A stretch of 64,000 nt of DNA from Nereocystis luetkeana. Its lineage: Eukaryota; Sar; Phaeophyceae; Laminariales; Laminariaceae. The notes under the pieces were generated by a model. That model was given only the letters and a program-made list of their open reading frames with translations. It did no database searches and was not told the origin of the DNA. The position numbers and the translations under genes were made by a program. The stretch lies in contig JARUPZ010000010.1 in NCBI GenBank assembly GCA_031213475.1, positions 6,736,776-6,800,775 of the forward strand, in the 5' to 3' direction. The number at the start of each line of letters is the position of its first letter. The first letter of the stretch is position 1. This document shows, piece after piece, positions 13,749-21,934 of the stretch.

Positions 13749-16700
13749 TCTCACCTTCGCTAAGGGAATCGGGATCCTCGCTGTAGAGGATCTGCTGCAT
13801 CCCCATGCATGGGAGGCATCTTTGGATCTCGAGCATAGGCAGGATCAGGTGGAAGATCGTGCACACGTTCAGCATGTGGTTCCACCCCTTGTTTCGGACA
13901 AGCTGAGCCAAGATCGTGGGGTGTGGTGGGGTGGGGTGGGGTGGGGCGTGGGTACGGTGTTGTGGCTTGGGTTGGCCTGGTTTGGTCTGATTTAGTTCGG
14001 TTTGGTTCGGTTTGGTTTGGTCAACCTCTTCACACCTCGAACTGATCACGGACAGATCATCTACAGATAATTCCCACCACATGATCTAGATACTTAAGGG
14101 CACATGTGTTCCTGCTTTCTCATGTTGCCGCGATGGGGGCGTATAAAACCTGCATAATCTAGGACGTGTTCCCTGGGTAGGATCTGTACTTACGCAGATC
14201 CTTCACAGCATCTCTTAACGGCAGGTTAGGATCTGTAGATGATCTATCTGATATGTAGAATAGATCGCGATCTGGCCGACGCGTGAACCATATAGGTACT
14301 ATGCATTTGTAGGTACCCCGGTGAAATAATAACTACAAACAGCAGTCCCTTGTTATCACGCGTCTAGTGTGAGCGCACATTACAACTAGGTACAGGGGAA
14401 GACAGTAATCAACCAAATATGGCGTGTAGTTATACGGGGATAGGTGTTTTTTAGGTCATAGTGGCTTCTGATTCTTACAACAATAGCCTCCCCCGCCAAT
14501 CTCGTGTCCTACAACTCCTCGCACTGCAGTCCATCCTGAATAGATACGTAGTTCTGGCCAGAAAAATAGCACGCCCTACTGTAGTACAAGTGAAGTCGAA
14601 GTCGTGATCGTGTGTTTGTTTACGTTTGTCCTTGTTTCTATTTGAAGTCTCAAAAGGGGTATAGGCGAAAAGCAGCCCCTATCGACCCCGATTCCCCCCT
14701 ATATCCCAAAGGGGTGAAAACCGAAAAACAGCCCCTATCTCGACCCTTCTCTCCTCCTATCCCCAAGGGGTAAGAACAAAAAACAGCCCCTACCTCCCCC
14801 TACCCCCTTCCTATCCCCTAGGGGTAAGAACAAAAAATATCCCCTACCGACCCCAATCCCCAAGGGGTAAACACGACAAACAGTCCCTACCCCCCCCTAC
14901 CCCCTTCCTATCCCCAAGGGGTAAGAACTAAAAACAGCCCCCACCGACCCCTATCCCCAAGGGGTAAAAACGAAAAGCATTCCCTACGTATCCCCTCCCT
15001 ATCCCCGAAGGGGAAAAACGAAAAAAAGTCCCTATCCCACTCCTATCCCCAAGGGGTAAGAACAAAAAACAGCCCCCACCGACCCCTGTCCCCAAGGGGC
15101 AAAAACGAAAAACAGCCCTTATTCCACCTTATCCCCACGGGAGAAAAACGAAAAACAGTCCATGTCGACCCCCTATCCCGCCTCACCCTTAACGCCCCCA
15201 GGCACTTTTGGTCGAGGATGCACATTGGGCTCTCCCGCCCCGCGAGGGCATCCTTCACGTAGTACGCGGCCAGCTGTGCGCCATGCAGGAGAGAGGGAGG
15301 GAAGAGGGAGGGGGGGTGTAGAGCGAGCGGGTGGGGGCCTACGGGCAAGGCAAGAAATATTCTATTAGACTAACCTCTTTGGGGCTAAAAGAAAAAAGGG
15401 AAACCACCAGAACAACGCCAGTCCCGAACCAACGCCGTAACATTAACAACCCCTGCCCCCCCCCCCCCCCCCCCTCCCTCCCCCCTCCATCCCCCCCTGT
15501 ATATCATACAAAGGTTGTTGGCGTCGGCTGGCAACGACACCGTAAAACATGCGGCTCACTACGTGAGCTAGACGACCAAGGTACCACTTTTTTTTCCTTG
15601 GCGGTCGGTCACGGGCGATCGAGGTAGATCATAAGTAACGGGTAAAGAACCTCTACTCTGCACAAGGGGAATGATCGCATCACGTAGTGTTTTAGTGTTT
15701 ATGGTAAGGCACCCACGAGGCAGTTACATAGGGCCCCCATTTCTGTCGCCACACCGTAAAAAAAAAAAACTCATTGAAGCTGTCATCCATATGCGAGTCC
15801 GCCTCACAAGCGGTTCTGAGTTGGACGCAGCTCACCCTTCACGCGACTCGCCGGACACCTTACGGCGCTTCGCGCTTGATGCAAGCAGTCAACGTCTGCC
15901 TGGTCGGTGAAAACCCGACGTGCTCCATCCCGGCATTGCAGGGGTGCGAGGGTCTATGGTCATACGACTACGGCCATGCATGACATGAGTATAACCCCCC
16001 ATCGGGTACACCCCCCCCCCCCTCCCACCTACCTACCCACCCTCCCCCTTCACACCTCGTGCTTGTCGACGTCGCTAGAGACGTGGGGATCGATCTCCGG
16101 CAGAAGAGAGAGGTCTCTGTTAGGCACAACCCGCGGCGGAGACCCCGTCATCGGCTCCCTGTCGTTCACCACCCAAGACAAAAAACACCAACACACTCGC
16201 AAGGGTAAATAAAGCGCACTTGTAGCTTGACAAAACAAAACAAAAAAAAAACACTTGGTATTAAACAGGGTGTTTCACATATCGGGCGGACAGATGATCG
16301 CTTCCCGCTTCATGATCTATTACGGGGGGCCATATTGAATAGGACCTACGGTACACACAAAAGCCCATATATTTTGCAATTTTTACTACAGTAACAATAT
16401 TTGGTCCTATTTACTATGGTACCCCGAAAAAGACCTTTCAGAGAACCGGTGTTCCTGATTTGTATGATATGTATGATCTAGCCGTACAACCTGCACGATC
16501 TGTTGTAGGACACGTTCCCTGGGCTGGATCTGTACAGTACAGATCTTGCGCAACACCTCGAAACGGCAGGTTAGAAACTATTACGGGGGACCATAGTAAA
16601 TAGGACCTACGGTGGACACAAAAACCCATATATTAACATATTTTTACTAGCAATATTTGGTCCTATTTACTTAGGTCCCCGGTAGTAGTTTATCTAGATG

Positions 16701-17918
16701 ATCTACAGTAGAAAAAAGTTGAGTCGCTGTGAAAAAGTTCAAAGAGCGTCATACTGCGCCGTGGTTAAAGCCGTGCGCGCCTTCACCGTCGAGACTAAAA
16801 GCCGTTCTACGTCGAAATAGGCAAAAGCCGTTCAACGTCTTGACAAGACCTACAGCAAGTTTTTGAGCGTCGAAACAATCAAGCAACTCAGGGTCAAAAG
16901 AGTCAAGCCGTTCAGTGTATCTCTTTTGACCTTGAGTTGCCTGAAGGAGTCGGGGGCGTTGCCGAAACGGGACGGGGGGTGTACTCGATATCATGCACGA
17001 CCGTAGTCGTATGGCCATAGACCCTCGCGTCCCTACAATGCCGGCACGGAGCACGTCGGGTTTTCATCGACCAGGCAGAAGACATTGCTTGCATCAAACA
17101 CGTAGCGCCGTCAGGTGTTGGGCGAGTCGCATGAAGGGTGAGGTGCATCCAATATACTAAACACCGATTTTGAGGCGGATTTTCTTGCATATGGACGACA
17201 GCGTCAATGACATGATTTATTTTCTGGTGTGGCTAATTCCAGAGACAATAAATGGGTTTACCATGTAACGGCCTCGTCGGTGCCTCACTGTATACACAAT
17301 ACGTGATACGTACGAATGTCTTCCTTGTGCGGAGTTAAGGTTCTTACTGCACAAAAATGACCTAACTCGACCGCAGGCCGCGGTGACCGCAAAAAAAGGC
17401 ACCCTGGTCGTCTAGCTCACGCAGTGAGAGGCGTGTTTTGATGCGTCGTCGCCAACCGACGCCGAACCCAACCTGTATACCTATCTATCTATATACATAT
17501 CAGGTATATGATATAGGGGACGGGTGGGGTGGAATCGTCATTTGTTAAATACCGCTTCTCGTAATACTCGAACCACACGCGGGTCACACTAGAACTGGTG
17601 CTTTCCATAATGAATCCTATGCACTTACAAAGGGACAGCATCCTGTGAACCAGGAACGGGGGTGGGGTCAAGACCTACGGCGTCAACAGTAGAGGTCGAG
17701 GCATTATCGAAACGGAAGAGGGGACGGGGGGGGGGGTAAGCCATGCTTTCCGACCACCCTCAAAGGGACGGGCGGGACGGATAGAGGCCCAGCCCCGCGA
17801 TCCAAGCTCGCCGCGTCTCGCGACTGCTCTCACCCCGCCAAGAGCTTCCACCTCTCCGCCTTCCCCACCAAGTCTCGCCCGATCGCGGTGTTGATCTCCG
17901 CATTGCTCCACACAGAAT
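703..17918 (-). CDS. Gene B: first half of a two-repeat (TPC1-like) voltage-gated cation channel, 10 exons, 5' incomplete and continuing past the left edge
   Basis: Exons in transcription order: 17834-17918, 16056-16158, 15187-15273, 13755-13902, 8067-8217, 6988-7077, 6234-6314, 4639-4768, 2547-2653, 703-841. Every junction preserves the frame, giving 373 codons with no stop. The order is: cytoplasmic N-terminal segment, S1-like helix (NVCTIFHLILPML), hydrophobic helix (CMVFLLGLGLISNIF), S4/S4-S5 segment with spaced Arg/Lys (FISRRTYLKHF), S5 (VFFLMSFVGFFYAFLAYVVF), pore-loop exon, S6 (VIMVIFMGALVPAVANRNF), then an amphipathic KEQ helix entering an EF-hand-like linker. In plants TPC1 is a vacuolar cation channel with two six-helix repeats joined by an EF-hand linker; this layout matches, so the product is probably a membrane cation channel subunit. 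Exon 1 starts inside a codon, so upstream exons exist but were not found. TPC versus another two-repeat channel is inference. Confidence 0.72.
1068..1310 (+). repeat. SINE-like element, partial, followed by a LINE 3'-end module
   Basis: It contains the family signature GCCTGGTCGGTGAAAACC, then GGGATGCGAGGGTCTA and CGGCCATGCATGA, ending near GAGTACAC. The piece from about 1231 matches the last codons of the LINE at 26.2-27.3 kb (AACGGTGCTCCGT...GGTCAAATGACTAAGG) and runs into a C-rich tail. Confidence 0.6.
1565..1760 (+). repeat. MITE-3 copy (GATC-rich hairpin element)
   Basis: It has the family features: AGATCATCAACAGATAGATC on the left, an internal CAGTACAGATCTAACCCAGG block, and CCCAACC near the right end. 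Related copies lie near 10.4, 14.0, 16.3, 21.9 and 60.6 kb. Confidence 0.5.
2547..2653 (-). CDS. Gene B exon: S6 pore-lining helix of channel repeat I
   Basis: The acceptor is GGCAG|GGG and the donor GAAAG|GCGAGT, a GC-AG intron. The exon has 35 codons plus 2 bases, encoding GIQVLGLSYGVIMVIFMGAL and a charged cytoplasmic end (ANRNFQYQSRE). The phase joins exactly to the linker exon at 703-841. A broken relative lies at 62951-63010. Confidence 0.72.
2906..3015. mobile_element. MITE-1 copy
   Basis: Terminal inverted repeats ATTACGGGGG(G) and CCCCCATAAT enclose the family core, with AAATAGGGCC on the left arm and TTTGGTCCTATTTACTATGG on the right. The left arm has drifted. It carries no coding capacity. 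Confidence 0.7.
3713..4228 (-). CDS. Unrecognised open reading frame, 171 codons
   Basis: This is an open frame inside a gene B intron on the same strand. It has no low-complexity bias and includes a CLRCGS cysteine pair. I recognise no family, and there is no clear splice context or related copy. It could be chance or a decayed insertion; a real gene is possible but unsupported. Confidence 0.15.
   Translation of the reverse strand: MPPRLSLMTTAENVERAQGTRDKGECDRLSELRFFQNGKVKVADTNTEQNSCFRERSGEDESPSGSMMFDLIFVAPLTSVVEREGALKNGPTHPCLRCGSSSIVEPPPNSDFVWPTCYFSYHSTRLAMLRACGTCSSLYVAVRIHAVRVPGSWGYVLCTFMMADAVSAIRT
4639..4768 (-). CDS. Gene B exon: pore-loop segment of channel repeat I
   Basis: The acceptor is AAACAG and the donor CGAAAG|GCAAGT, a strong GC-AG type donor. 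One base plus 43 codons encode an extracellular turn and an amphipathic pore helix (SSALTFLRMFMSIPFML) followed by acidic DTEQKY. This is the expected position between S5 (6234-6314) and S6 (2547-2653). An alternative GT donor four codons earlier would break the phase with the S6 exon. Confidence 0.68.
4769..6233. other. Gene B intron: 42-bp CATCACCAGTCATCTAATCA-type tandem array and unique sequence
   Basis: About 4970-5165 is a degenerate array of units alternating ATCTACTCAACATCACCAGT and ATCTAATCAATCTCAACAGT. The rest (5170-6230) shows no recognisable feature. Confidence 0.45.
6234..6314 (-). CDS. Gene B exon: S5 helix of channel repeat I
   Basis: The acceptor CCTACAG|G and donor GAACC|GTGAGT give 26 full codons plus split codons at both ends. 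The exon encodes MTPVFFLMSFVGFFYAFLAY followed by VVFRGE, one long hydrophobic helix. A partial, decayed copy of this exon lies 110 bp away at 6427-6478. Confidence 0.75.
6427..6478 (-). pseudogene. Partial duplicate of the S5 exon
   Basis: About 50 bp resembles the acceptor side of exon 6234-6314 (CCCACGAACGACATCAG on the plus strand, then GAGTCATCCTG). It then diverges and a stop follows, so it is not usable as an exon. Confidence 0.5.
6988..7077 (-). CDS. Gene B exon: S4/S4-S5 segment of channel repeat I
   Basis: The acceptor CGTCTCAG|G and donor CCTAG|GTAAGG give 29 codons with split ends. The exon encodes WSRVTLPFLFISRRTYLKHF followed by VGGMIRVLP. Spaced Arg/Lys between hydrophobic residues and a conserved-looking M-I-R-V-L-P linker fit the voltage-sensor-to-S5 connection of this channel superfamily. 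Confidence 0.75.
7111..7210. repeat. AAT/AAC trinucleotide microsatellite
   Basis: About 7125-7190 is an AATAAT / AACAAC run just upstream (in transcription sense) of the 6988-7077 exon. Confidence 0.7.
7740..7990. repeat. TACCGT-based degenerate tandem array
   Basis: Dense repeats of TACCGT / GTTTACCGTA with variable 5-12 base spacing. Open frames on both strands here are products of the repeat and are not called genes. Confidence 0.75.
8067..8217 (-). CDS. Gene B exon: voltage-sensor helix of channel repeat I
   Basis: The acceptor GACGAG|GG and donor CACAG|GTATGC give 49 codons with split ends. A soluble start (GASAKPERRFASK) leads into LARTCMVFLLGLGLISNIF and AHYVFRITWH. The acceptor was chosen because it is the one that keeps phase with the exon at 13755-13902. 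Confidence 0.7.
8400..9900. repeat. Tandem ~75-bp units with C-rich tails, plus SINE-like pieces
   Basis: Units of the form TTACCTCGAGAACCTGACTT followed by GGTACAAAA and CATCCCCTG-Cn recur near 8685, 8768, 8840, 9625 and 9880. One is followed by 24 consecutive C (8725-8748). SINE-like fragments lie at 8470-8525, 9001-9370 and 9510-9600 (plus), and a LINE 3'-end module at about 9715-9797. Open frames across the region are repeat artefacts. Confidence 0.6.
9001..9370 (+). repeat. SINE-like element, 5' truncated
   Basis: It runs from GGAATGATCGTATCACGTAG through GTCTCTGGAAG, CATATGCAAGTCC and GCCTGGTCGGTGAAAACC to CATGCATGAGATAGAGTAC, then a C-rich stretch. Confidence 0.65.
10020..10215 (-). 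repeat. SINE-like element, 5' truncated
   Basis: A minus-strand copy, reading CGGGTTTTTGTCGACCAGGC and GCATGGGCGTAGT on the plus strand. A G-rich stretch marks its 3' end at about 10015. Confidence 0.6.
10435..10725. repeat. MITE-3 copy
   Basis: Repeated CAGATCATCTACAGATC on the left and TATCTGTAGACAGATAGACC on the right. Internal sequence (TGTGATCTAGCTCATGTTGC) resembles other family copies. Confidence 0.55.
10952..11050. mobile_element. MITE-2 copy
   Basis: A stem-loop of about 95 bp with CCTTTTAGGACCGCAGTCCC on one arm and GGAACTGCTGTACTAAAAGG on the other. The loop contains GGAATTTGACTAG. Confidence 0.7.
11185..11577 (+). CDS. Unrecognised open reading frame, 130 codons
   Basis: Starts ATG-TTC-TAC and ends TAG, with mixed composition and no repeat bias. 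It includes a CQPCSEND cysteine pair. It lies in a gene B intron on the opposite strand. I recognise no family, splice context or relative; it may be chance. Confidence 0.15.
   Translation: MFYDRGSTLPLCFFCMTGFLNPKSSYCQPCSENDVFVYLSHGISHRDAIWVFAEVSFRVRYGAPYASSLSKFMVNLYRRMPHHIKYQRGSTTRASNHASFYGLAQLGQNGFYVSIKTNTICTAISQQYLL
11694..11802. mobile_element. MITE-1 copy
   Basis: Starts ATTACGGGGGACCATAGTAA and carries the family arms in inverse order (ACCAAATATTGTT first). The right terminal repeat has drifted to CCTGCGTGAT. Confidence 0.7.
12557..12672. mobile_element. MITE-2 copy
   Basis: The left arm CCTTTTAGGACTGCAGTCCC pairs with GGGACTGACTGCAGTCCC; a following TTTTAACCGTTTCAG extends the right end. 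The right arm is partly duplicated. Confidence 0.6.
12919..13112. repeat. Tandem pair of ~97-bp MITE-1-related units
   Basis: Two essentially identical head-to-tail units. Each starts GGGACCATGGTAGTCAGGAC and contains ACACACAAAAACCTATACATT and TTTGGTCGTCATTACTATTT. Their near identity implies a recent duplication of an already diverged MITE-1 relative. Confidence 0.75.
13697..13745. repeat. CT dinucleotide microsatellite
   Basis: About 24 CT repeats immediately beyond the donor side of exon 13755-13902. Confidence 0.85.
13755..13902 (-). CDS. Gene B exon: S1 region of channel repeat I
   Basis: The acceptor GGCTCAG|CTT and donor GAAG|GTGAGA give 49 codons plus 1 base. The exon encodes NKGWNHMLNVCTIFHLILPM followed by a Cys-containing loop (RCLPCMGM) and an acidic end (SEDPDSLSE). 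Phase 0 entry joins 15187-15273. Confidence 0.75.
14045..14285. mobile_element. MITE-3 copy, nearly full length
   Basis: Terminal inverted repeats GGACAGATCATCTACAGAT and ATCTGTAGATGATC enclose about 240 bp, including TAGGACGTGTTCCCTGGGTA and an internal GATCTGTACTTACGCAGATC palindrome. Confidence 0.6.
14650..15165. repeat. Tandem array of ~55-60-bp units built on CCCCAAGGGGTAA
   Basis: At least eight degenerate units carry the palindromic core CCCCAAGGGG followed by TAAGAACAAAAAACAGCCCC. The array ends 20 bp before the donor of exon 15187-15273. Confidence 0.8.
15187..15273 (-). CDS. Gene B exon: N-terminal cytoplasmic helix before S1
   Basis: The acceptor GCACAG|CTG and donor AAGG|GTGAGG give exactly 29 codons in phase 0, encoding LAAYYVKDALAGRESP then MCILDQKCLGALR. 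An A-A-Y-x-x-D-A-L-A-G-R stretch before S1 fits the amphipathic helix preceding the first voltage sensor in TPC-type channels; that comparison is from family knowledge. Confidence 0.72.
15505..16020 (+). repeat. SINE-like element, near full length
   Basis: Starts near GTTGGCGTCGGCTGGCAACG, runs through GGAATGATCGCATCACGTAG, TGTCATCCATATGCGAGTCC and GCCTGGTCGGTGAAAACC to CGGCCATGCATGACATGAGT. It ends in a 12-C tract at 16011-16022. Confidence 0.7.
16056..16158 (-). CDS. Gene B exon: N-terminal cytoplasmic segment
   Basis: The acceptor GACAG|G and donor GAG|GTGTGA give one base plus 34 codons: a polar, proline-rich stretch (EPMTGSPPRVVPNRDLS) ending in acidic SSDVDKHE. Phases match both neighbouring exons. 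There is no membrane helix. Confidence 0.65.
16319..16427. mobile_element. MITE-1 copy inside MITE-3
   Basis: ATTACGGGGGGCCATATT on the left and TTGGTCCTATTTACTATGG on the right. The right terminus has drifted to TACCCCG. Confidence 0.7.
16580..16688. mobile_element. MITE-1 copy inside MITE-3
   Basis: ATTACGGGGGACCATAGTAA on the left and TTGGTCCTATTTACTTAGG on the right. Confidence 0.75.
16965..17510 (-). repeat. SINE-like element, near full length
   Basis: A minus-strand copy from the G-rich end (GGGGGGTGTACTCGATATCA) through CGGGTTTTCATCGACCAGGC and GGCGGATTTTCTTGCATATG to GTCGTCGCCAACCGACGCCG. It is interrupted by no other element. Confidence 0.7.
17834..17918 (-). CDS. Gene B exon: most upstream exon found
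   Basis: The acceptor GTGACAG|AT and donor GCGGG|GTGAGA give 27 codons with split ends. The exon encodes SVWSNAEINTAIGRDLVGKA then ERWKLLA, a soluble helical segment. It contains no ATG and begins within a codon, so at least one 5' exon is missing. The AC-repeat at 17941-17961 lies in the intron upstream. Confidence 0.65.
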
Positions 17919-18285
17919 CTGTCACAATAATGAAGAAGAAAAACACACACACACACACACAGAAAGACGGGTCTGTTAAAATAACGAAGAAGGAAAAACG
18001 AAAAACAAAGACGAACATCCCAGTCACAAACGTGCCAGTCGGATACAAAGAGCCAGAGCTCTGCAGGTTCCCGCGCGGAAGTGCGGTGACTATAAACTTG
18101 CCAACTGGTAGCTATTGATAGTCGGCTACTTGGTAGAGTCGGCCAACTCACAACCGTAAGAGACAAGAGTTAGCACTAGTCGTCATAGGCACGTCGATCC
18201 TTCCCTCTGTAGTATATTCAGCTTCATCAAGTCCCAACAGGGGACGCATGTCACCTTTTATGCCTGAAATGATGTCAGGATAGCA

Positions 18286-18430
18286 TAGTCGTCATCATCA
18301 CCACGATCCCCATCATCATCGTCATCATCATCGTCACCATCATCATCACCACCATCACCATCATCACCATCATCATTATCACCATGATCATCATCATCAC
18401 CATGATCATCATCATCAGTATCATCATTAT
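18286..18430. repeat. CAT trinucleotide microsatellite with CAC interruptions
   Basis: About 145 bp of CATCATCAC-type repeats. The Asp-rich frame on the minus strand is a product of this repeat. Confidence 0.9.
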
Positions 18431-18451
18431 CAACATCACGCATATATCACA

Positions 18452-19132
18452 TTGCAGCCGGGAAATAGTCTCGCCTCCTTACTCAAAAGACCGAAACGTT
18501 ATTTTTTTGTTTTGCCAAAAAATAACACAGCAGCAGCAGTGTGTCATACCGGTATGATTATGCAGCGGCGGGGATACCCTGCGCTCTACCACGTGTCTAC
18601 ATCACCTGCCTGCTTGCATCACTGGTGCATCCGCTTGTTTCTTTTTCAGGTTACAGTGGCAGAGGCTACATGGTATCGTGGCAATAATCCTTATGGGACT
18701 TCAATAAAGCAACAACAACACCAACAACAACAGCAGAAAATGCAAGAACAGCAAGAACGACAAAAACAACAGCAACAACAACACCGCAGCCTTCACGGCA
18801 TTAAGGAAATAGTATCTACAGGAGGATACCGTATGGAAAGCGGGGAACATTTTATTGTCTGGCTTCTATTAATAGTGCGGTCCACCGATTTTCAAACAAA
18901 ACAAAAAGCGCCTGATTTTTTCGACACAAGGTATATATGGACAGGGGCGGGGTCGGGGTTAGGGATAGTTTCACGAGAGTCCAATGTAGTATTTCGGGCA
19001 TTTTGCGAAATATCCCTTCCCATAACACTGGAACCACACGCGGGCCACACCAAATTTCCCGATTACTATACTTTATCCCCTACATACTGCTTCATGAGAG
19101 TGGTAACGGCGCATTCAAAAACAACCCAATAA
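18452..19132 (+). CDS. Unrecognised open reading frame with a glutamine tract, 226 codons
   Basis: An open frame including a CAG/CAA-rich block (about residues 88-110). The flanking residues do not match any family I know. The downstream part shades into the degenerate repeat units of 19.1-20 kb. It may be a fortuitous frame through repeat DNA; a real exon is possible because TTTTTCAG precedes 18651. Confidence 0.2.
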   Translation: MQPGNSLASLLKRPKRYFFVLPKNNTAAAVCHTGMIMQRRGYPALYHVSTSPACLHHWCIRLFLFQVTVAEATWYRGNNPYGTSIKQQQHQQQQQKMQEQQERQKQQQQQHRSLHGIKEIVSTGGYRMESGEHFIVWLLLIVRSTDFQTKQKAPDFFDTRYIWTGAGSGLGIVSRESNVVFRAFCEISLPITLEPHAGHTKFPDYYTLSPTYCFMRVVTAHSKTTQ

Positions 19133-19139
19133 CGCCACC

Positions 19140-20010
19140 ACCACCAACAAAACCAGCCACGTATCTCGACCCTCTGGGAAAGTTCTCGGATTGAAACTGG
19201 AATAAATCATTCTCGCGCTATACACATACCAACAATCTTTTTCAAGAACAACACCATCACCACCATCACCCCCGCCACCAAAATCCCGACGAGCCGTGGA
19301 TCCCGACCATCTGGTGAAGCTCTCGGACGGAAGGTTTGATAAAGAGTTTAGGCGCAATATCAACCAAAACTTGTTCAAGCAGGGACAAGTCGTAGTTGTT
19401 GATCTCACACTGCTGAACAAAACATCACCATCACCACCATCACCACCACCACCACCACCACCACCACCACCAAAAACAACACAAGCAATAACACCTAGGA
19501 GACATGTATCCCGAAACGAAGCTGGGTAAGAAGATTATGCGCAGTATTGATCAATTTTGTTGAGGCTATAGGATACGTCTCCTTGTTGCTGATGCTGTTC
19601 TCTCATCAACCCGTCGCTATAATTCAGCCCGTCGACACGGGACACAAGACAGGCCCCGATAGCTCCAGAGTGGATCCGTTATCACACTAACCCGTGGCCA
19701 TAATGTCACAGGACACAAGACACATGACGGGTTCCAATAACTCCGGAGTGACAGAATACCGATGCACTGCTGAACAACACACGTATCACCACCACCACCA
19801 CCAAAAACAACACGAACAAAAACAAACCGGGCCGTGCATCCCCACAACCTGGGGAAAATTCTCGGAATGGAAGCTGGAATGACAAGAGAATGCGCAAAAT
19901 CAAGCAGTTTGTTGAAGCTGGGACAAGCTTTGGGTTGTTGTTGTGGTTGCTGCCATTGTTCTCACACAAACCCAATCTACAGCGGCCACAAGACAGGCGC
20001 GAGCAACTTT
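19140..20010 (+). repeat. About four degenerate ~200-bp units separated by ACC-rich linkers
   Basis: Each unit has a CCC(G/A)ACC.TCTGG..AA stretch, GGAAGCTGGAAT-like and AAGAGAATGCGC-like blocks, then an ACAAGACA block, followed by CACCACCACC. Units begin near 19155, 19290, 19500 and 19830. They may derive from a decayed tandemly repeated exon. Confidence 0.4.
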
Positions 20011-20169
20011 GGGGCCGCTCTCACGCGAGCTCGGCGCCATATTCTAGTCCGTGGTGACAAGACACAAGCCAGGCAGGCTCCACTACATCCGCAGTGGAAT
20101 GCTTAATAGCAACTACTTAGTGTAATGCATAATAACAACTACTTTAATGAATTGGTTGCTAGCTGTATT

Positions 20170-20700
20170 CGGCGAGGGGGGGGTTGTACTCGATAGGAGA
20201 TATGTACTCGATATCATGCACGGCCGTAGTCGTATGACCATAGACCCTCGCATCCCTACAATGCCGGGACGGAGCATGTCGGGTTTTCACCGACCAGGCA
20301 GGCATTGCTTGCACCAAGCGCGAAACGCCGTGAGGTGCCTGGCGAGTCGCATGAAGGGTGAGCTGCATCCTACAAAGAACCACTTTTGAGGGGGACTTGC
20401 ATATAGATGACAGTTTCAATGAGTTGATTTAATTTCCGGTGTAGGCATTTCCAGAGACAGCAATGGGAATACTATGTGACTGCCTCTTGGGTGCCTTACC
20501 ATAAACACTACGTGATACGATTAATTCCCCCGTGCGGAGGAAAGGTTATTTACCTCGCACAAATGATCTAACTCGACGACAAGCTGTGGGCGACCGCCAA
20601 AAACAAACAAACAAAAAAGGTACCCTGGTTGTCTGGTGAGCACATGTTCTACAGGGCCGTAGCCAACCGACCCCAACCCAACCAAAAATGTAATAATAGG
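20170..20700 (-). repeat. SINE-like element, near full length
   Basis: A minus-strand copy from the G-rich end (GGGGGGGTTGTACTCGATAG), through CGGGTTTTCACCGACCAGGC and GATGACAGTTTCAATGAG to GCCGTAGCCAACCGACC. A G-rich tract (20700-20727) lies beyond it. Confidence 0.7.
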
Positions 20701-20969
20701 GGGGGGGGTCGGCAAGGGGGGGGGGGCAACTTGGGGGGTTGATTCGGCACAAAACAATTTCGGACTTCGGGGACGACAATTCGATACACTTCTGAAAAAA
20801 AAAAAAACGCCACCACTACAACCACAACCAACAACACCAACACTACCAACACCAACATCATCCCCATCACCAACATCGTCACCACCACCACCGCCAAAAA
20901 ATAACGATGGCAGCAAGTTCCTCGGTATCGCACCCGGTCGGGCGGGCAGCGTGCAACACCATGGACCAT

Positions 20970-21075
20970 ACAGTAGTAAATATGGTAGGACCCACGGTAC
21001 ACACAAAAACCTATATATTTCCCTCTTTTTACCAACAATATTTGGTCCTATTTACTATGGTCCCCCGTAATAATA
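20970..21075. mobile_element. MITE-1 copy, left end rearranged
   Basis: The right arm is intact (TTTGGTCCTATTTACTATGG then TCCCCCGTAATA); the left terminal repeat is replaced by ACAGTAGTAAATATGGTAGG. Confidence 0.65.
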
Positions 21076-21934
21076 ACACTCGGCGCCTTTGCATAGCACG
21101 CTCGGAGATGGCAAGGTCAAGTCTCTGACTCTGATGGGCGGCAAAACAGGCCGGAACCGTGACGGATAGAGCGCTCTGATTGAACTTCGCGGGTAGGTAT
21201 TAATACTACAGTAGTTGAGCGGCGAGAATACTCCAACATACTGATCTTAGTCTAGAGGAAAACAAAAACGCAAATTCGAGCCGAAAACCGCACCACGCAT
21301 CCGCAAATTACCGCACGCACCACACTGGAATAACATTCAGCCTGAGGACACCAGACCCCCCTTCCCCTAGAAAGAACGAACTCAATAAAAACACGTTCAA
21401 GGACACACCCAAGGTCTGTCACTCCGTTCGGGTGTACGTAGAGACACCCGAGGTACCGACCCACCTCGGTGTGTACTCCACACAACACAATCACAAGAGA
21501 GAAAAACCTGTCCAGGGCGTCCGTCCGCCCAACATTGGCGTCGTCAACTAATCGGCGATTTTAAAGCCAGCAAACCCAAAGGCCCACGAGGAGAAGCGAT
21601 GGGCGACCAAAAATGCCAAAATCGGGGGACAACATCGTCGCGTCCCCGTTTTCATGGACACGACCGCTCACTGTATATCATTGTGATGGGCATCGAACGA
21701 GAATCAAGTTCGACACGATGTTGGCAAAAGATTAATCTAGTTCATACGATTTCGGTGTGGATACGATACGTCGAAACTTCTCACACGTCAGGCTTACCAT
21801 AATATATAGATAACTTTACAATAGTTCCTAATCTGCCGCTATGAGACGTTGTGCAGTCCCACTCTGTCCCTAAATATAATGAACTTTTGGATAGTAATAT
21901 TCAATCAAAATGGTTTCTACATTTAGGGGCATCG

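Larger units (their letters stand above)
16262..16710. mobile_element. MITE-3 copy containing two MITE-1 insertions
   Basis: MITE-3 sequence (GGACAGATGATCG on the left; CCTGGGCTGGATCTGTACAG inside; GATGATCTACAG on the right) is interrupted by MITE-1 at 16319-16427 and again at 16580-16688. MITE-1 therefore moved after this MITE-3 copy was in place. Confidence 0.65.
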
